Positions 18,796 to 51,816 of a stretch of 64,000 nt of DNA are shown here, piece by piece. The notes beneath the pieces were generated by a model. The model ran no database searches and was not told the origin of the DNA. It worked only from the letters and a program-made list of their open reading frames with translations. Origin of the DNA: Candidatus Methylumidiphilus alinenensis (lineage in GTDB: Bacteria > Pseudomonadota > Gammaproteobacteria > Methylococcales > Methylococcaceae). The DNA lies in contig QJPH01000533.1 in assembly GCA_003242955.1 (NCBI GenBank), forward strand, positions 19,749 through 83,748. The letters run 5' to 3'. Position numbers and translations under genes: made by a program. Each line of letters begins with the position of its first letter. The first letter of the stretch is position 1.

Positions 18796-18835
18796 CAGGA
18801 TGCATTTGAGATGCGCGATTTGTCTACAGGGAATG

Positions 18836-18844
18836 TGCTACACT
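18836..18844 (+). promoter_or_regulatory. Putative extended -10 promoter of the toxin-antitoxin pair
   Basis: TGC followed by TACACT (18839-18844) forms an extended -10 element 33 nt before the antitoxin ATG. A TTGTCT upstream is only 13 bp away, too close for a normal -35, so recognition would rest on the extended -10. Confidence 0.35.
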
Positions 18845-18876
18845 TTGTGCATCCATTTTATCAGGGGTAACGACTG

Positions 18877-19227
18877 ATGCAACCTTTTGAGGTCTATACT
18901 GCGCGCGATCTGCGCAACCGCTCCGGCGAGTTGTTAAAACACGCAGCCGAAGGCAGTATCGGCATCATCACCAAACACGGCAAACCGTCAGTGTTGACGA
19001 TCCCGTTCGATGCCCATTTGTTGCAACATGGCATCCACCGGGTATTGGCCCTGCATATGGTGCGCTCACGGCAATTGACATTGGCGCAGGCGGCCAAATT
19101 GGCGGAGATGGACTTGTCGTCTTTCATCGAGTTGCTGGGAGCCAGCGGCATAGACGCAGTCGATTACCCGCCCGAGGAACTTGGCCAAGAATTGGAGAGC
19201 GCACTTGCCGCCAGTGGTCATTGCTGA
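18877..19227 (+). CDS. Antitoxin: Phd/YefM-like N-terminus fused to UPF0175
   Basis: A 116-residue protein. Residues 1-50 look like the Phd/YefM DNA-binding antitoxin fold (ARDLRNRSGELLKHAAEG, then ITKHGKPSVLTIPF). Residues ~60-108 match UPF0175 (LTLAQAAKLAEMDLSSFIELLG, VDYPPEELGQELE), a family routinely found next to DUF3368 PIN-like toxins. It overlaps the downstream PIN gene by 47 nt. It should neutralise that toxin and autoregulate the operon. The two-domain arrangement is less common than either part alone. Confidence 0.75.
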   Translation: MQPFEVYTARDLRNRSGELLKHAAEGSIGIITKHGKPSVLTIPFDAHLLQHGIHRVLALHMVRSRQLTLAQAAKLAEMDLSSFIELLGASGIDAVDYPPEELGQELESALAASGHC

Positions 19228-19705
19228 TGCCAGCCCGCTGATTGGCCTGGCAAAGATCGGCAGGTTGGCTCTGCTGGGGCAGCTTTACCAAAGGGTACTG
19301 ATTCCACCTGCCGTACATGCCGAATTGCAAGCCGGTAGCCAACGCCCTGGCGGCGTGGAGCTTTTACAGGCATTAGATGAAGGCTGGCTAACAGTCGCGG
19401 ATTCGGCTGACATACCCGAAGCAGCCCGCGCCGAGCTTAAGCAGGTGCTGGACGCCGGCGAGGCAGAGGCCATTGTCCTTGCGCTACATCTACCCGCCCG
19501 CCTGCTGTTGATTGACGAGCAGCGCGGCAGGGCGGTCGCACAACTTAAAGGAGTGCCAATTGCCGGGACGGGGGTAGTGCTGCTGGCAGCAAAACGCTTG
19601 GGCTACATTGAAAATGTCACGTCAGAACTCGAAGCCTTGCACCAATCGGGGTATCGCCTTTCTGCGCGGCTGCGCCGAGAACTGGCGGCGATGGCGGGCG
19701 AATGA
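19181..19705 (+). CDS. DUF3368 PIN-like toxin
   Basis: A 174-residue PIN-fold protein of the DUF3368 group: VIADASPLIGLAKIGRL with the first acidic residue, VLIPPAVHAEL, the central DAGEAEAIVLAL with conserved Glu, and LLIDEQRGRAVA. PIN toxins are metal-dependent RNases. The longest frame opens with TTG at 19181; an in-frame GTG at 19214 gives a start nearer the conserved VIADAS and is equally plausible. It separates the two aspartase-superfamily genes of the CoM island, suggesting a later insertion. Confidence 0.75.
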   Translation: MAKNWRAHLPPVVIADASPLIGLAKIGRLALLGQLYQRVLIPPAVHAELQAGSQRPGGVELLQALDEGWLTVADSADIPEAARAELKQVLDAGEAEAIVLALHLPARLLLIDEQRGRAVAQLKGVPIAGTGVVLLAAKRLGYIENVTSELEALHQSGYRLSARLRRELAAMAGE

Positions 19706-19821
19706 ATAAGTGTGGGGTGGATTCAACCTTCCCACCACAAATGGTCCGGGACTCATCACGAAACAGCAACACGGATTGATGAAGAACATCTTGAAAGTAC
19801 AGAAATCGAGAAAACAATGCC

Positions 19822-21183
19822 ATGCCCGTCCACATCAGCGACTCCGCCATCTTTGGAAACTCCTGGGCCACACCCGAGTTACGGGTATTGTTCGACGATG
19901 CCGCGCTGGTCGCCGGTTGGATTGAAGTCATGGCCTTGCTGGCGCAGACACAGGCGGAGTTTGGCCTGATCCCGGCAGAATCGGCCCGGCAACTTGCGCA
20001 AGCATGCAATACCGTAATCCTGGACGAAGCATTTTTTGCCGAGGCGCGGGAGGATTTCGAGCGCACCAACCATTCCCTGCTCGGCCTGATCCGGGCATTG
20101 CAACGCCGTTGCCCCGGCGATAGCGGCGAGTGGCTGTGCTACGGGGCTACTGTGCAAGACATCACCGACACCCAAACGGCCCGGATATTAGTGAAGGTGC
20201 GCAGCGTTTTTCAAACCCAATTGAAAGGCGTTGCAGAGGTTTTATGCAATCTTGCCCGACTTTACCAGAATGCGCCAATGTGCGGGCGCACCCACGGCCA
20301 GCCAGGCTTGCCGATCACTTTCGGCTTCAAGGCCGCCGGTTGGCTGGATGAAATGCAACGCCACCGACAACGTCTGGACGATTTGGGTACGCGCCTAGGT
20401 GTGGGCCAACTCGCTGGCGGTGTGGGCAGCCTATCTTCTTTAGGAGCCCGAGGGCTGGCATTGCAACAGCGTTTTTTGGACAGGCTTGATCTTTCCACCC
20501 CGGCCATTTCGTGGACCGCCTCGCGTGACCGCCTAGCCGAGTGGCTCAATCTGCTGGCACTCATCACCGCGACGGCGGATCGAATCGGGCATGAGGTCTA
20601 CAATCTGCAACGGCCCGAAATCGGCGAACTCGGCGAGGGCTTAACGCCGGGGACAGTCGGCAGCATCACCATGCCGCAGAAGCGAAACCCGGAAATCTCC
20701 GAGCATCTAGGCACCCTGGCCCGCCAAGTGCGCCATCAAGCCTCGCAAATGATGGAAAATCTGGTGCATGACCACGAGCGCGACGGGCGTTCCTGGAAAG
20801 GTGAATGGGTCATCCTGCCCGCAGCCTGCCTCGCTACCGGCAAGGCACTGGCGCTGCTGCACGATCTGCTGGCCCACCTTGAGGTGAATGTGGGGCGCAT
20901 GAGGGGCAATCTGCTGGCGACCAAGGGCTTTGTGCAAGCCGAAGCCTTGATGTTGGCCTTGGCCCCCAAGCTGGGCAAGCAAAGCGCCCATGCCTTGGTG
21001 CATGCCATCGCAATGGATGCCGCCGAACACTGTACCCCATTGTGTGAGGCGGTGCTGGCCGAACCGAAGATTCTTGCGGTTCTTGGAAGGGAAGAAATCG
21101 AACGGCTTTTCGACACGGGCCAAGCCACGGGCTACTGTGCAGAAATGGTGGATCGTGTGCTGGGACAGGTGCATGCCTTATGA
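19822..21183 (+). CDS. Aspartase/fumarase-superfamily lyase (adenylosuccinate lyase-like), second CoM-island paralogue
   Basis: A 453-residue lyase with the superfamily signature as GSITMPQKRNPEISE (near residue 280), MCGRTHGQPGLPITFG near 153 and DITDTQTARILV near 110. It resembles adenylosuccinate lyase and carboxymuconate cycloisomerase. Bacterial CoM clusters carry two such paralogues (XcbC/XcbD), so it probably performs another elimination, addition or decarboxylation step on the sulfonate intermediate. Housekeeping purB is less likely because the gene is translationally coupled (ATGA) to a GMC oxidoreductase within the island. The ribosome site is weak (GAG). Confidence 0.7.
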   Translation: MPVHISDSAIFGNSWATPELRVLFDDAALVAGWIEVMALLAQTQAEFGLIPAESARQLAQACNTVILDEAFFAEAREDFERTNHSLLGLIRALQRRCPGDSGEWLCYGATVQDITDTQTARILVKVRSVFQTQLKGVAEVLCNLARLYQNAPMCGRTHGQPGLPITFGFKAAGWLDEMQRHRQRLDDLGTRLGVGQLAGGVGSLSSLGARGLALQQRFLDRLDLSTPAISWTASRDRLAEWLNLLALITATADRIGHEVYNLQRPEIGELGEGLTPGTVGSITMPQKRNPEISEHLGTLARQVRHQASQMMENLVHDHERDGRSWKGEWVILPAACLATGKALALLHDLLAHLEVNVGRMRGNLLATKGFVQAEALMLALAPKLGKQSAHALVHAIAMDAAEHCTPLCEAVLAEPKILAVLGREEIERLFDTGQATGYCAEMVDRVLGQVHAL

Positions 21184-22766
21184 AATCCAATTTTGACTAT
21201 ATCATCATCGGCGCTGGCTCGGCGGGCTGTGTGTTGGCCAATCGGCTGAGTGTGGATCCGGCCTGTCGGATATTGTTGCTGGAAGCCGGTGGCGAGGGCG
21301 ATACTTCCTTAATTCGGACGCCAGCATATTACGCACAACTGCAAGATGGCCCCTGTGATTGGGCTGACCGGACGGTTCCCCAAGCGTTTTTGGGCGGACG
21401 GCGTATCTTTGTACCGCAAGGCCGGACGCTGGGCGGATCAAGCGCCATCAATTACATGATCTACATGCGCGGCAACCGGGGTGATTACGACCACTGGCAG
21501 CAAGCGGGAAACGAAGGTTGGGGTTACGACGAAATCTTGCCTTATTTTATCAAAGCCGAGAACAACCATAAATTTAAAGACAGCTACCACGGCACAGCAG
21601 GCCCGCTCTCCGTGGTCAGCCATCCGGCTGGCAATGCACTGGTGGAGCGTTATTTTGCCGCCGCGCAAGAGGCTGGAATCCCGTTCAACACGGATTTCAA
21701 TGGCGAAGCGCAAGAAGGCTGTGGACCGATGCAGGCCACGATGTCCAACCATGCCCGGTGTAGTGCCGCCACGGCCTATCTGCATCCGGCGCGTTCACGG
21801 CCTAACTTGACTGTATTGACCCACTCCCATGCGACCCGGCTATTGTTTGGGGGAAACCGTGCCATTGGGGTGGAATACCTGCGCTTCGGGGTGACTGAAC
21901 AGGCCCACGCCGCCAGCGAGGTCATTTTGTCGAGTGGGGCGTTGCGCTCGCCGCATCTGCTGCTGTTGTCCGGCATCGGGCCCAAGCTTGACCTTGAACG
22001 GCTAGGCATCGCCGTCCGTCAAAACCTCCCCGGTGTAGGCAAGAACCTGCAAGACCACCTTCATACCCGAGTGCGTTGCGAAATCACCCAGGCATTGACT
22101 TTCGCACCACTGTCGGCTGCGCTCAAAGCCGAGGCCGTGCGGCAATACGAGGCCGGGCAAGGCAGGGCATTGGCCTCGAATTTCCTTGAAGCCGGGGCGT
22201 TCGTGAAAAGCGATCCGCAGGAGGAATACCCCGGCTTGCAGCTATTTTTCCTGATGACACTATCCCCCGACTACCCCGAAGCAGGGCAGCCCAGCCGCCA
22301 CGGGCTGACGTTCACAGCTTACATTAACAGGCCAGCCAGCAGGGGAACGGTTACGCTGGCCTCTGCCGACCCCCTTGATAGGCCCATCATAGATTTCAAT
22401 TATTTGAATAAACCTGAAGACTTGCACTGCTCCGTCGCCGGTGTGCGCTGGAACCTCAAGATTATGTACTCTCATGCATTCGACGACATACGTGGGTTTG
22501 AAGTTGCCCCTGGAGTCGGCCTGCGTAGCGATACTGATCTTGAATCATTCGTGCGGCGAACAGCCTCGACCACTTGGCATCCGGCAGGCACCTGCAAGAT
22601 GGGCAATGACGATCTGGCAGTTGTCAATTCCCACCTACAGGTACATGGCATTGAGGCTGTGCGTATCGTGGACGCGTCCATCATGCCAACCGTCGTCAGC
22701 GGCAACACCAATGCACCGACGACCATGATCGCCGAAAAAGCGGCAGATATAATTCTGAATGGGTAG
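21180..22766 (+). CDS. GMC-family FAD oxidoreductase (choline/alcohol dehydrogenase-like)
   Basis: A 528-residue glucose-methanol-choline flavoenzyme: N-terminal DYIIIGAGSAGCVLANRL FAD motif, GRTLGGSSAINYMIYMRG (GMC signature 1), LSSGALRSPHLLLLSGIGP (signature 2), and C-terminal active-site segments TTWHPAGTCKMG (His) and SGNTNAPTTMIAEKAAD (Asn). It has no signal peptide. It closes the CoM island, coupled to the second lyase by an ATGA overlap. It may oxidise an alcohol or hydroxyalkyl-CoM using an electron-transfer acceptor. Substrate unknown. Confidence 0.8.
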   Translation: MKSNFDYIIIGAGSAGCVLANRLSVDPACRILLLEAGGEGDTSLIRTPAYYAQLQDGPCDWADRTVPQAFLGGRRIFVPQGRTLGGSSAINYMIYMRGNRGDYDHWQQAGNEGWGYDEILPYFIKAENNHKFKDSYHGTAGPLSVVSHPAGNALVERYFAAAQEAGIPFNTDFNGEAQEGCGPMQATMSNHARCSAATAYLHPARSRPNLTVLTHSHATRLLFGGNRAIGVEYLRFGVTEQAHAASEVILSSGALRSPHLLLLSGIGPKLDLERLGIAVRQNLPGVGKNLQDHLHTRVRCEITQALTFAPLSAALKAEAVRQYEAGQGRALASNFLEAGAFVKSDPQEEYPGLQLFFLMTLSPDYPEAGQPSRHGLTFTAYINRPASRGTVTLASADPLDRPIIDFNYLNKPEDLHCSVAGVRWNLKIMYSHAFDDIRGFEVAPGVGLRSDTDLESFVRRTASTTWHPAGTCKMGNDDLAVVNSHLQVHGIEAVRIVDASIMPTVVSGNTNAPTTMIAEKAADIILNG

Positions 22767-23033
22767 CAACAGTTCAATTAGAGACAAGGAGGAGTTGTCT
22801 TGTATTAAGCTATGTAAAAGTAACATCGATAAGTGTATCACTGATAAATATTGCCCAACGCCAAGCCGCGCACGGCCAATGCCCTACGAACCCCGCAAAA
22901 CGCCGCGCAGGAAGGGGTTGCGCCGGAATTGGGCAAAAGGCCGCTGTTACCTGTTTCCGCAGCAATCCTTACGGTCCACCAACCAAAGCCTGGCCACACC
23001 GTTTGCCAATTGAAGGGGGCAAGCCTGCGCGGT
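22767..23033. other. Convergent intergenic region, nothing recognised
   Basis: The gap lies between the end of the CoM island (+) and the end of the peptide cluster (-). Short frames here show no family resemblance, and no clear bidirectional terminator hairpin is visible. Confidence 0.5.
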
Positions 23034-23597
23034 TTACGGGGTGACCGAGGCCAAGGGAGCGTCGGCGGGCGGTTCGTCACCCGTTTCGGCGGCGACGGCG
23101 GGAGCGGCTTCGGCCTGCGCGTTTTTCAACTTGCGCTTGAATAGGCCCTTCAGCTTGTCTGCGTCGAAATCCAGCAAGGTGCCGCCGGACTCGAAGTGCT
23201 GGATGAACACCTCGCCCGTGGCGTAGGTCACGGAGGCGGAGGAGACCGCGATGCCGCCGCCGCCGGCCAGGGTACCCAGCACCGGCACGGCCTTGGCGAA
23301 GCTGGCCAGGCCCCTGGCCAGCAGGGTGGAGGATGCCCCGGACAGTAGCGAGGCAAGCAGCGAACGGGCGACGTTCTCTTTGAACGGCACATCGTAATGC
23401 TTGGCGAGGCTATGCACCAGCTTGACTTGCAGGACCATCAGGCCGACCAGATCGATTAGCGGTACCGGCACCAGCGCGATGCTGGCCGAGGCCAGCACAT
23501 AGTTCTGGGTCAGGCGGTGGGCGCGGGCCAGCCGCTCGGCGTGGGCGGTCGCGGTTAGCTTGTCTTCGAGCGAAATTTCGGATTCGGGCGTGGACAT
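23034..23597 (-). CDS. DUF697-family membrane-associated protein
   Basis: A 187-residue protein with the DUF697 pattern: an N-terminal helical segment, then ALVPVPLIDLVGLMVLQVKLVHSLAKHYDVPF and two hydrophobic stretches (LLASLLSGASSTLLARGLASF and a glycine-rich AVPVLGTLAGGGG). The C-terminal tail is Ala/Pro/Glu-rich. The family is often attached to GTPases; here it is stand-alone. A GGAG site lies 8 nt before the ATG. It is the last minus-strand gene of the peptide cluster, 175 nt beyond the methyltransferase; a role in peptide production is not evident. Confidence 0.65.
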   Translation of the reverse strand: MSTPESEISLEDKLTATAHAERLARAHRLTQNYVLASASIALVPVPLIDLVGLMVLQVKLVHSLAKHYDVPFKENVARSLLASLLSGASSTLLARGLASFAKAVPVLGTLAGGGGIAVSSASVTYATGEVFIQHFESGGTLLDFDADKLKGLFKRKLKNAQAEAAPAVAAETGDEPPADAPLASVTP

Positions 23598-23771
23598 AAG
23601 GTTTTCTCCAAGGTTTTGGTTTACGTCAAAAAGATCGTGTGTTTTCGGGGCGCATCATCGACGCGCAATCGCTCGCGCCAACTGCGGCGGCCCTGCCCCG
23701 TGCAGGCCGGTTTTAGGTTGCTCCTTAGCTTGGGTTGTGGCGCTTCGTGCGGACAGTGTCCGCCCACAGCG

Positions 23772-24833
23772 CTAAACGGTTTCGACGGCATATTCCAGCA
23801 GTGACAGCCAAGGGCAGTTGACCAAGGCATGGGTCTTCCGATGCTCAAGGCCCGCCGTCTTGCCGAGTTGGCGCAGTTCGTCCACGCTTCGCTCCCGGCC
23901 GCCGCTGGTCATCAACATGAACAGATCCAGGTGGCTGACAGCCTGCAGGGCCTCGTCCGTCGCGGTGGAGGCGATCCGCTCGACCAGCAGCACCCGCCCA
24001 CCCGGCCCGGCGGCCTCCGCGCAGCGCCGCAATAGGCTGGCGGCGCCCTCGTCGTCCCAGTTGTGGACGACGTTGGCGACCAGATAGGCGTCGCCGCTAG
24101 TGGGCAGCGCGTCCAGGAAACTTTGTTGCACAATCGCACACCGGTCGGCCACGTCAGCCTGCGCGAAGAGGGCAGCCGCTTCGGTGGCGGGGCCGGGAAG
24201 GTCAACCAAGCTACCGCGCAAGTGCGGATGCTCGCGCAACAGGGCCGCCAGGGTACGCCCCACCCCCCCGCCCACGTCAATGACGTGCCGGACGGAAGAC
24301 CAGTCGTAAGAACGAGCGATGGCGGCCCCAAACATTGCCGAATGCTGGTTCATCTGCGCGTCGTAGCCCTCGCCAAAACCGGGCTCGGCGGTCATATTGT
24401 CCCAAAACGACAACCCGTGCAAGTGTTCCCAGGCCGGGCCGCCAGTGCGCACCGCTTGCAGCAGGCCGTGGGCGCTTTGGTCCAGCCTGCTGAGAAACGG
24501 GTTGGTTTGGTCCAGGGTCGAGCGGATGCCGATGGGGTGGCCGTCCCGCAGGGCTTCGCCCATCTCCGTCACCTCGAAGCAGCCATCCGCCGTGGTGCGG
24601 AACAGTCCTAGCAGGGTCAGGTGGCGCATGAGCCGGCCGAGCCCGTCCGGGTGGGTTTCCGACCGGATCGCTAGTTCGCCGATGGTGTCGGCACCCTCGG
24701 CCACCAAGTCGGGCAGCCTGAAGGTGGCGGCGGCGCGCACGGCCCAAGGGTCGAGCAGCGAAGTTAGGCCAATCAGTTTCTGCACCGCCGCTGGACTGGT
24801 AACCGGGGGTTCGCGGGTTGGGCTGGAAGCCAT
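23772..24833 (-). CDS. Class I SAM-dependent O-methyltransferase (Methyltransf_2 type)
   Basis: A 353-residue enzyme with the two-part plan of plant-type and hydroxyneurosporene/acetylserotonin O-methyltransferases: an N-terminal winged-helix dimerisation domain (LPDLVAEGADTIGELA, LMRHLTLLGLF) and a C-terminal Rossmann domain with DVGGGVG (near 185), GSLVDLPGPA, and NVVHNWDDEGAASLLRRCAEA, which contains the catalytic-base His. An AAGGAG site precedes the ATG. Its place in the NRPS operon suggests O-methylation of a hydroxyl on the peptide, for example one introduced by the P450. Confidence 0.8.
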   Translation of the reverse strand: MASSPTREPPVTSPAAVQKLIGLTSLLDPWAVRAAATFRLPDLVAEGADTIGELAIRSETHPDGLGRLMRHLTLLGLFRTTADGCFEVTEMGEALRDGHPIGIRSTLDQTNPFLSRLDQSAHGLLQAVRTGGPAWEHLHGLSFWDNMTAEPGFGEGYDAQMNQHSAMFGAAIARSYDWSSVRHVIDVGGGVGRTLAALLREHPHLRGSLVDLPGPATEAAALFAQADVADRCAIVQQSFLDALPTSGDAYLVANVVHNWDDEGAASLLRRCAEAAGPGGRVLLVERIASTATDEALQAVSHLDLFMLMTSGGRERSVDELRQLGKTAGLEHRKTHALVNCPWLSLLEYAVETV

Positions 24834-24909
24834 GCGTTGATCTCCTTAAGAGGTTATGGGTTGGATTGCAAAGCCGCCGGGTGCGCGTTTGGCAGTGATC
24901 ATACAAGTC

Positions 24910-26127
24910 TCAATACGCCACTGGCAAACTTGTCAACCCCCGCAAGGCCCGGTTCGTCCGCCATTCCACCGTGTCGGTCTCCAAGTGCAAACGGGGGAAG
25001 CGGCGCAGCAAGGTGCCCAGGGCGACTTCGGCTTCCAGCCGGGCCAGGGGCGCGCCTAGGCAGAAATGGATGCCGGCGCCGAAGCTGACATGCTTGTTAT
25101 CGCTACGTGCAATGTCGAAGCGGTCGGGGTCCGGGAAGCGGGCGGAGTCGCGGTTGGCCGAACCCAGCAGCAGATACACAAGCTCGCCTTCCTCCAAGCG
25201 CCCGCCCGCGATTTCGACCGGCTCGGCGACGGAGCGGATGACCAGCAGCGACGGGCTTTCGTAGCGTAGCACTTCTTCGATGGCCTTGGGCAGCAATTCC
25301 GGTTTGGCCTGCAATAGCGCCAACTGATCGGGATGCCTGAGCAAGGTCAGCACTGCGTTGCCGATCAGGTTCATGGTCGATTCGTAGCCGGAGGCCAGCA
25401 GCACGAAACATGCGTTCAGTAATTCATCCTCGCTGAGCCGGTCGCCGCCTTCTTCCACGTTCAGCAAGGCACTGATGAAATCGCCGGTCGGCTTGGCCCG
25501 GCGCTGGGCGGCCAGGCTGCGGAGGTAGTCGTACAACTGGTCGATGATGCCTTCGATTTGCTCGACTGACAGCCCGGCGCTGGTGGGGTTTTCCAGCAGA
25601 TAAATCCACTCGATAGCCTGCGCCTGCACGCTGCGCGGGAGGCCGACGAGTTCGCACAGCACCGTGGTGGTCAGCGGGTAGGCCAGCGCGGACACCACGT
25701 CAAAGCTTGGGCCGGCCGCTTGCGCAGCATCGAGCAGTTCGTCGGCGATGGCTTGGATGGCCGGTCGGAAGTCGCGCACCCGTCCGGCGCTGAATGCCTT
25801 GTTGACCAGCTTGCGCAGGCGGGCGTGGTCGGGCGGGTCGGTGTTGGTCATCACCCGACCAAGCTTGCGCATCAGTCGGCTCAAGGTTTCCCCGACGCCC
25901 TGCCCGCCCGCCAGACTGCGCGCCAGCCGGTCGCGGTCGTTGGACAGCCGCAGATCGCGCAGCGCCGCGTCCACGTCGGCGTAGCGGCTCAGGTGGGCGA
26001 TGCCCTGGGGGCTGCGGTACAAGGGTTGCTCCTCGCGTAGCTTGGCGTAGAGTGGATACGGGTCTTGGCTGAACGCCGGTGAGGCCATGGCCTGGGCGAT
26101 GGCGTCGGTTTCGGTGCTGTCGGACAT
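24910..26127 (-). CDS. Cytochrome P450
   Basis: A 405-residue soluble bacterial P450. The heme-thiolate loop is FGAGIHFCLGAPLAR with Cys356; the K-helix ExxR is EEVLRYESP; the I-helix oxygen-activation motif is SGYEST; DPPDHARLRKLVNKAF is the C-helix region. No membrane anchor, so it uses ferredoxin-type electron donors encoded elsewhere. It lies 18 nt after the MbtH-like gene and 76 nt before the methyltransferase gene, so hydroxylation or cross-linking of an NRPS-bound residue or of the free peptide is likely. Confidence 0.85.
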   Translation of the reverse strand: MSDSTETDAIAQAMASPAFSQDPYPLYAKLREEQPLYRSPQGIAHLSRYADVDAALRDLRLSNDRDRLARSLAGGQGVGETLSRLMRKLGRVMTNTDPPDHARLRKLVNKAFSAGRVRDFRPAIQAIADELLDAAQAAGPSFDVVSALAYPLTTTVLCELVGLPRSVQAQAIEWIYLLENPTSAGLSVEQIEGIIDQLYDYLRSLAAQRRAKPTGDFISALLNVEEGGDRLSEDELLNACFVLLASGYESTMNLIGNAVLTLLRHPDQLALLQAKPELLPKAIEEVLRYESPSLLVIRSVAEPVEIAGGRLEEGELVYLLLGSANRDSARFPDPDRFDIARSDNKHVSFGAGIHFCLGAPLARLEAEVALGTLLRRFPRLHLETDTVEWRTNRALRGLTSLPVAY

Positions 26128-26145
26128 AGGGTGTGGCCGCCTCTG

Positions 26146-26361
26146 TTAAGCACTCGCGTTCATGGCCTCGACGAGGCTTTTGGGCCGCATGTCAGTCCAA
26201 GTGCGGTTGATGAAGTCCAAGCAAGCGTCGCGGCTGTCCTTGGGATGGGCGACCGTCCAACCGGCCGGCACGTCGATGAAGGCCGGCCACAGGGAATACT
26301 GGCCTTCGTCGTTGACCAAGGCGAGGTAGCTGCCGTCTTTGTCTTCAAACGGGTTGCTCAT
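26146..26361 (-). CDS. mbtH: MbtH-like protein
   Basis: A 71-residue MbtH-family protein with [50 protein letters not shown]. The three conserved Trp and the SLWP motif are present. MbtH proteins bind adenylation domains and are needed for their folding or activity. A GGAG site sits 8-9 nt upstream of the ATG. It is the natural partner of the two NRPS proteins encoded upstream. Confidence 0.92.
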   Translation of the reverse strand: MSNPFEDKDGSYLALVNDEGQYSLWPAFIDVPAGWTVAHPKDSRDACLDFINRTWTDMRPKSLVEAMNASA

Positions 26362-26561
26362 AATAGATTCTCCATTGAGATGCCTGCAATGTTATTGCAT
26401 CTTTGTGATTTTGTAAAATGATTAAATTGAGCTTTTGTTCTGTGAATCAATATTTTATATTAATTTTACAAGTTCCTCCATTATTAAAAGTTGATGCTTA
26501 AACCCGAGTCGGCAAGCCCTCCCTCTCCCGTTGTGCGCTTGGGAGAGGGTTGGGGGGCGTT
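26362..26561 (-). promoter_or_regulatory. AT-rich spacer with hairpin between SRPBCC and MbtH genes
   Basis: This 200-nt gap is unusual in an otherwise close-packed operon. Next to the SRPBCC gene it holds a perfect 9-bp hairpin, CCCTCTCCC (26521-26529) with GGGAGAGGG (26541-26549), a possible partial terminator though without a T-tract. The rest (26390-26500) is strongly AT-rich, as expected for a promoter feeding mbtH, P450 and the methyltransferase. No clean -35/-10 pair could be fixed. Confidence 0.4.
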
Positions 26562-27290
26562 TTAGGCGAACACCCCGTCGAGCCACGCATGCCAGGCTTG
26601 CTCGGTCTGTGCGGCATCGACGCCGCTGTCGAACAGGTGCAGGCACAAGGCGACCGGCACGCCCCAGTGGTTGCGGCCAAAGAAGCGGTAGAAGCCCCCG
26701 GTCCCGCGCAGCCCCAGGAATAGCGGATCCAAATAGTCCACCACCACATCCAGCGCCGGCAATCCCGCCGGCGTGATGCGGACGGCATCGCCGGCCTTCA
26801 CATCTTCGGGCAGGCCCAAGGCGCGTCGCAGCGCCAAGAACGAATCCTTAGTGCGGGATGCGTCCGGCCCGATTACCTGCACAAAGGTGGCGGGCCGACC
26901 ATCGAAGTGGCGTAGGTATTCGCCCAGCGTGTGGTTGTAAAAGTCGGTATGCGTTTCCGCCGCTTCAAGTTGCACTGGCAGGTCGTTGATCGGCTGATGG
27001 TAATCGCGGTGGATGTGGGTGTGCAGCACACTGCCGCCGTCCTGCGCCTCGATGCGGTAAGTCAATTTGGCGGTCAGCGCCTCCGCCTCGTGGACGCAGG
27101 CAAAATCGCTGGGCGGATTCCACACCGTCACGGTGCAGGGCCCGCGAGAGACGACCCCGCCAACCCACGGCTCGATCTCCATCGGGAACAGCCAGGCCAA
27201 ATTGCCCGCGCCAGTGGCGACGGCGCTCCAAACCCGCTCCGGTGCGGCGGGCAGCACCGTTTGGCGTTGAAAATCCAAAGTTTGTGTCAT
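26562..27290 (-). CDS. SRPBCC (START/AHSA1-like) domain protein
   Basis: A 242-residue protein opening with LDFQRQTVLPAAPERVWSAVATGAGNLAWLFPMEIEPW, the typical first strand and helices of the SRPBCC fold in AHSA1-like proteins. A second, weaker half follows (LPALDVVVDYLDPLFLGLRG), giving two concatenated domain-like parts. The fold binds hydrophobic ligands; in biosynthetic clusters members act as cyclases, chaperones or resistance proteins. It starts 21 nt after the giant NRPS gene ends and shares its operon. Function unknown. Confidence 0.65.
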   Translation of the reverse strand: MTQTLDFQRQTVLPAAPERVWSAVATGAGNLAWLFPMEIEPWVGGVVSRGPCTVTVWNPPSDFACVHEAEALTAKLTYRIEAQDGGSVLHTHIHRDYHQPINDLPVQLEAAETHTDFYNHTLGEYLRHFDGRPATFVQVIGPDASRTKDSFLALRRALGLPEDVKAGDAVRITPAGLPALDVVVDYLDPLFLGLRGTGGFYRFFGRNHWGVPVALCLHLFDSGVDAAQTEQAWHAWLDGVFA

Positions 27291-27310
27291 TTTTCAATTT
27301 ACTCCAACAG

Positions 27311-51730
<24,420 letters not shown>

Positions 51731-51816
51731 GGGACTTTGTTACCTTCAATGAAATTCGGTGGTTGGCTTGCTGCGGCAGCGGTTGATCGTCAGGAAATTA
51801 ACACTTGACGGCAAGG

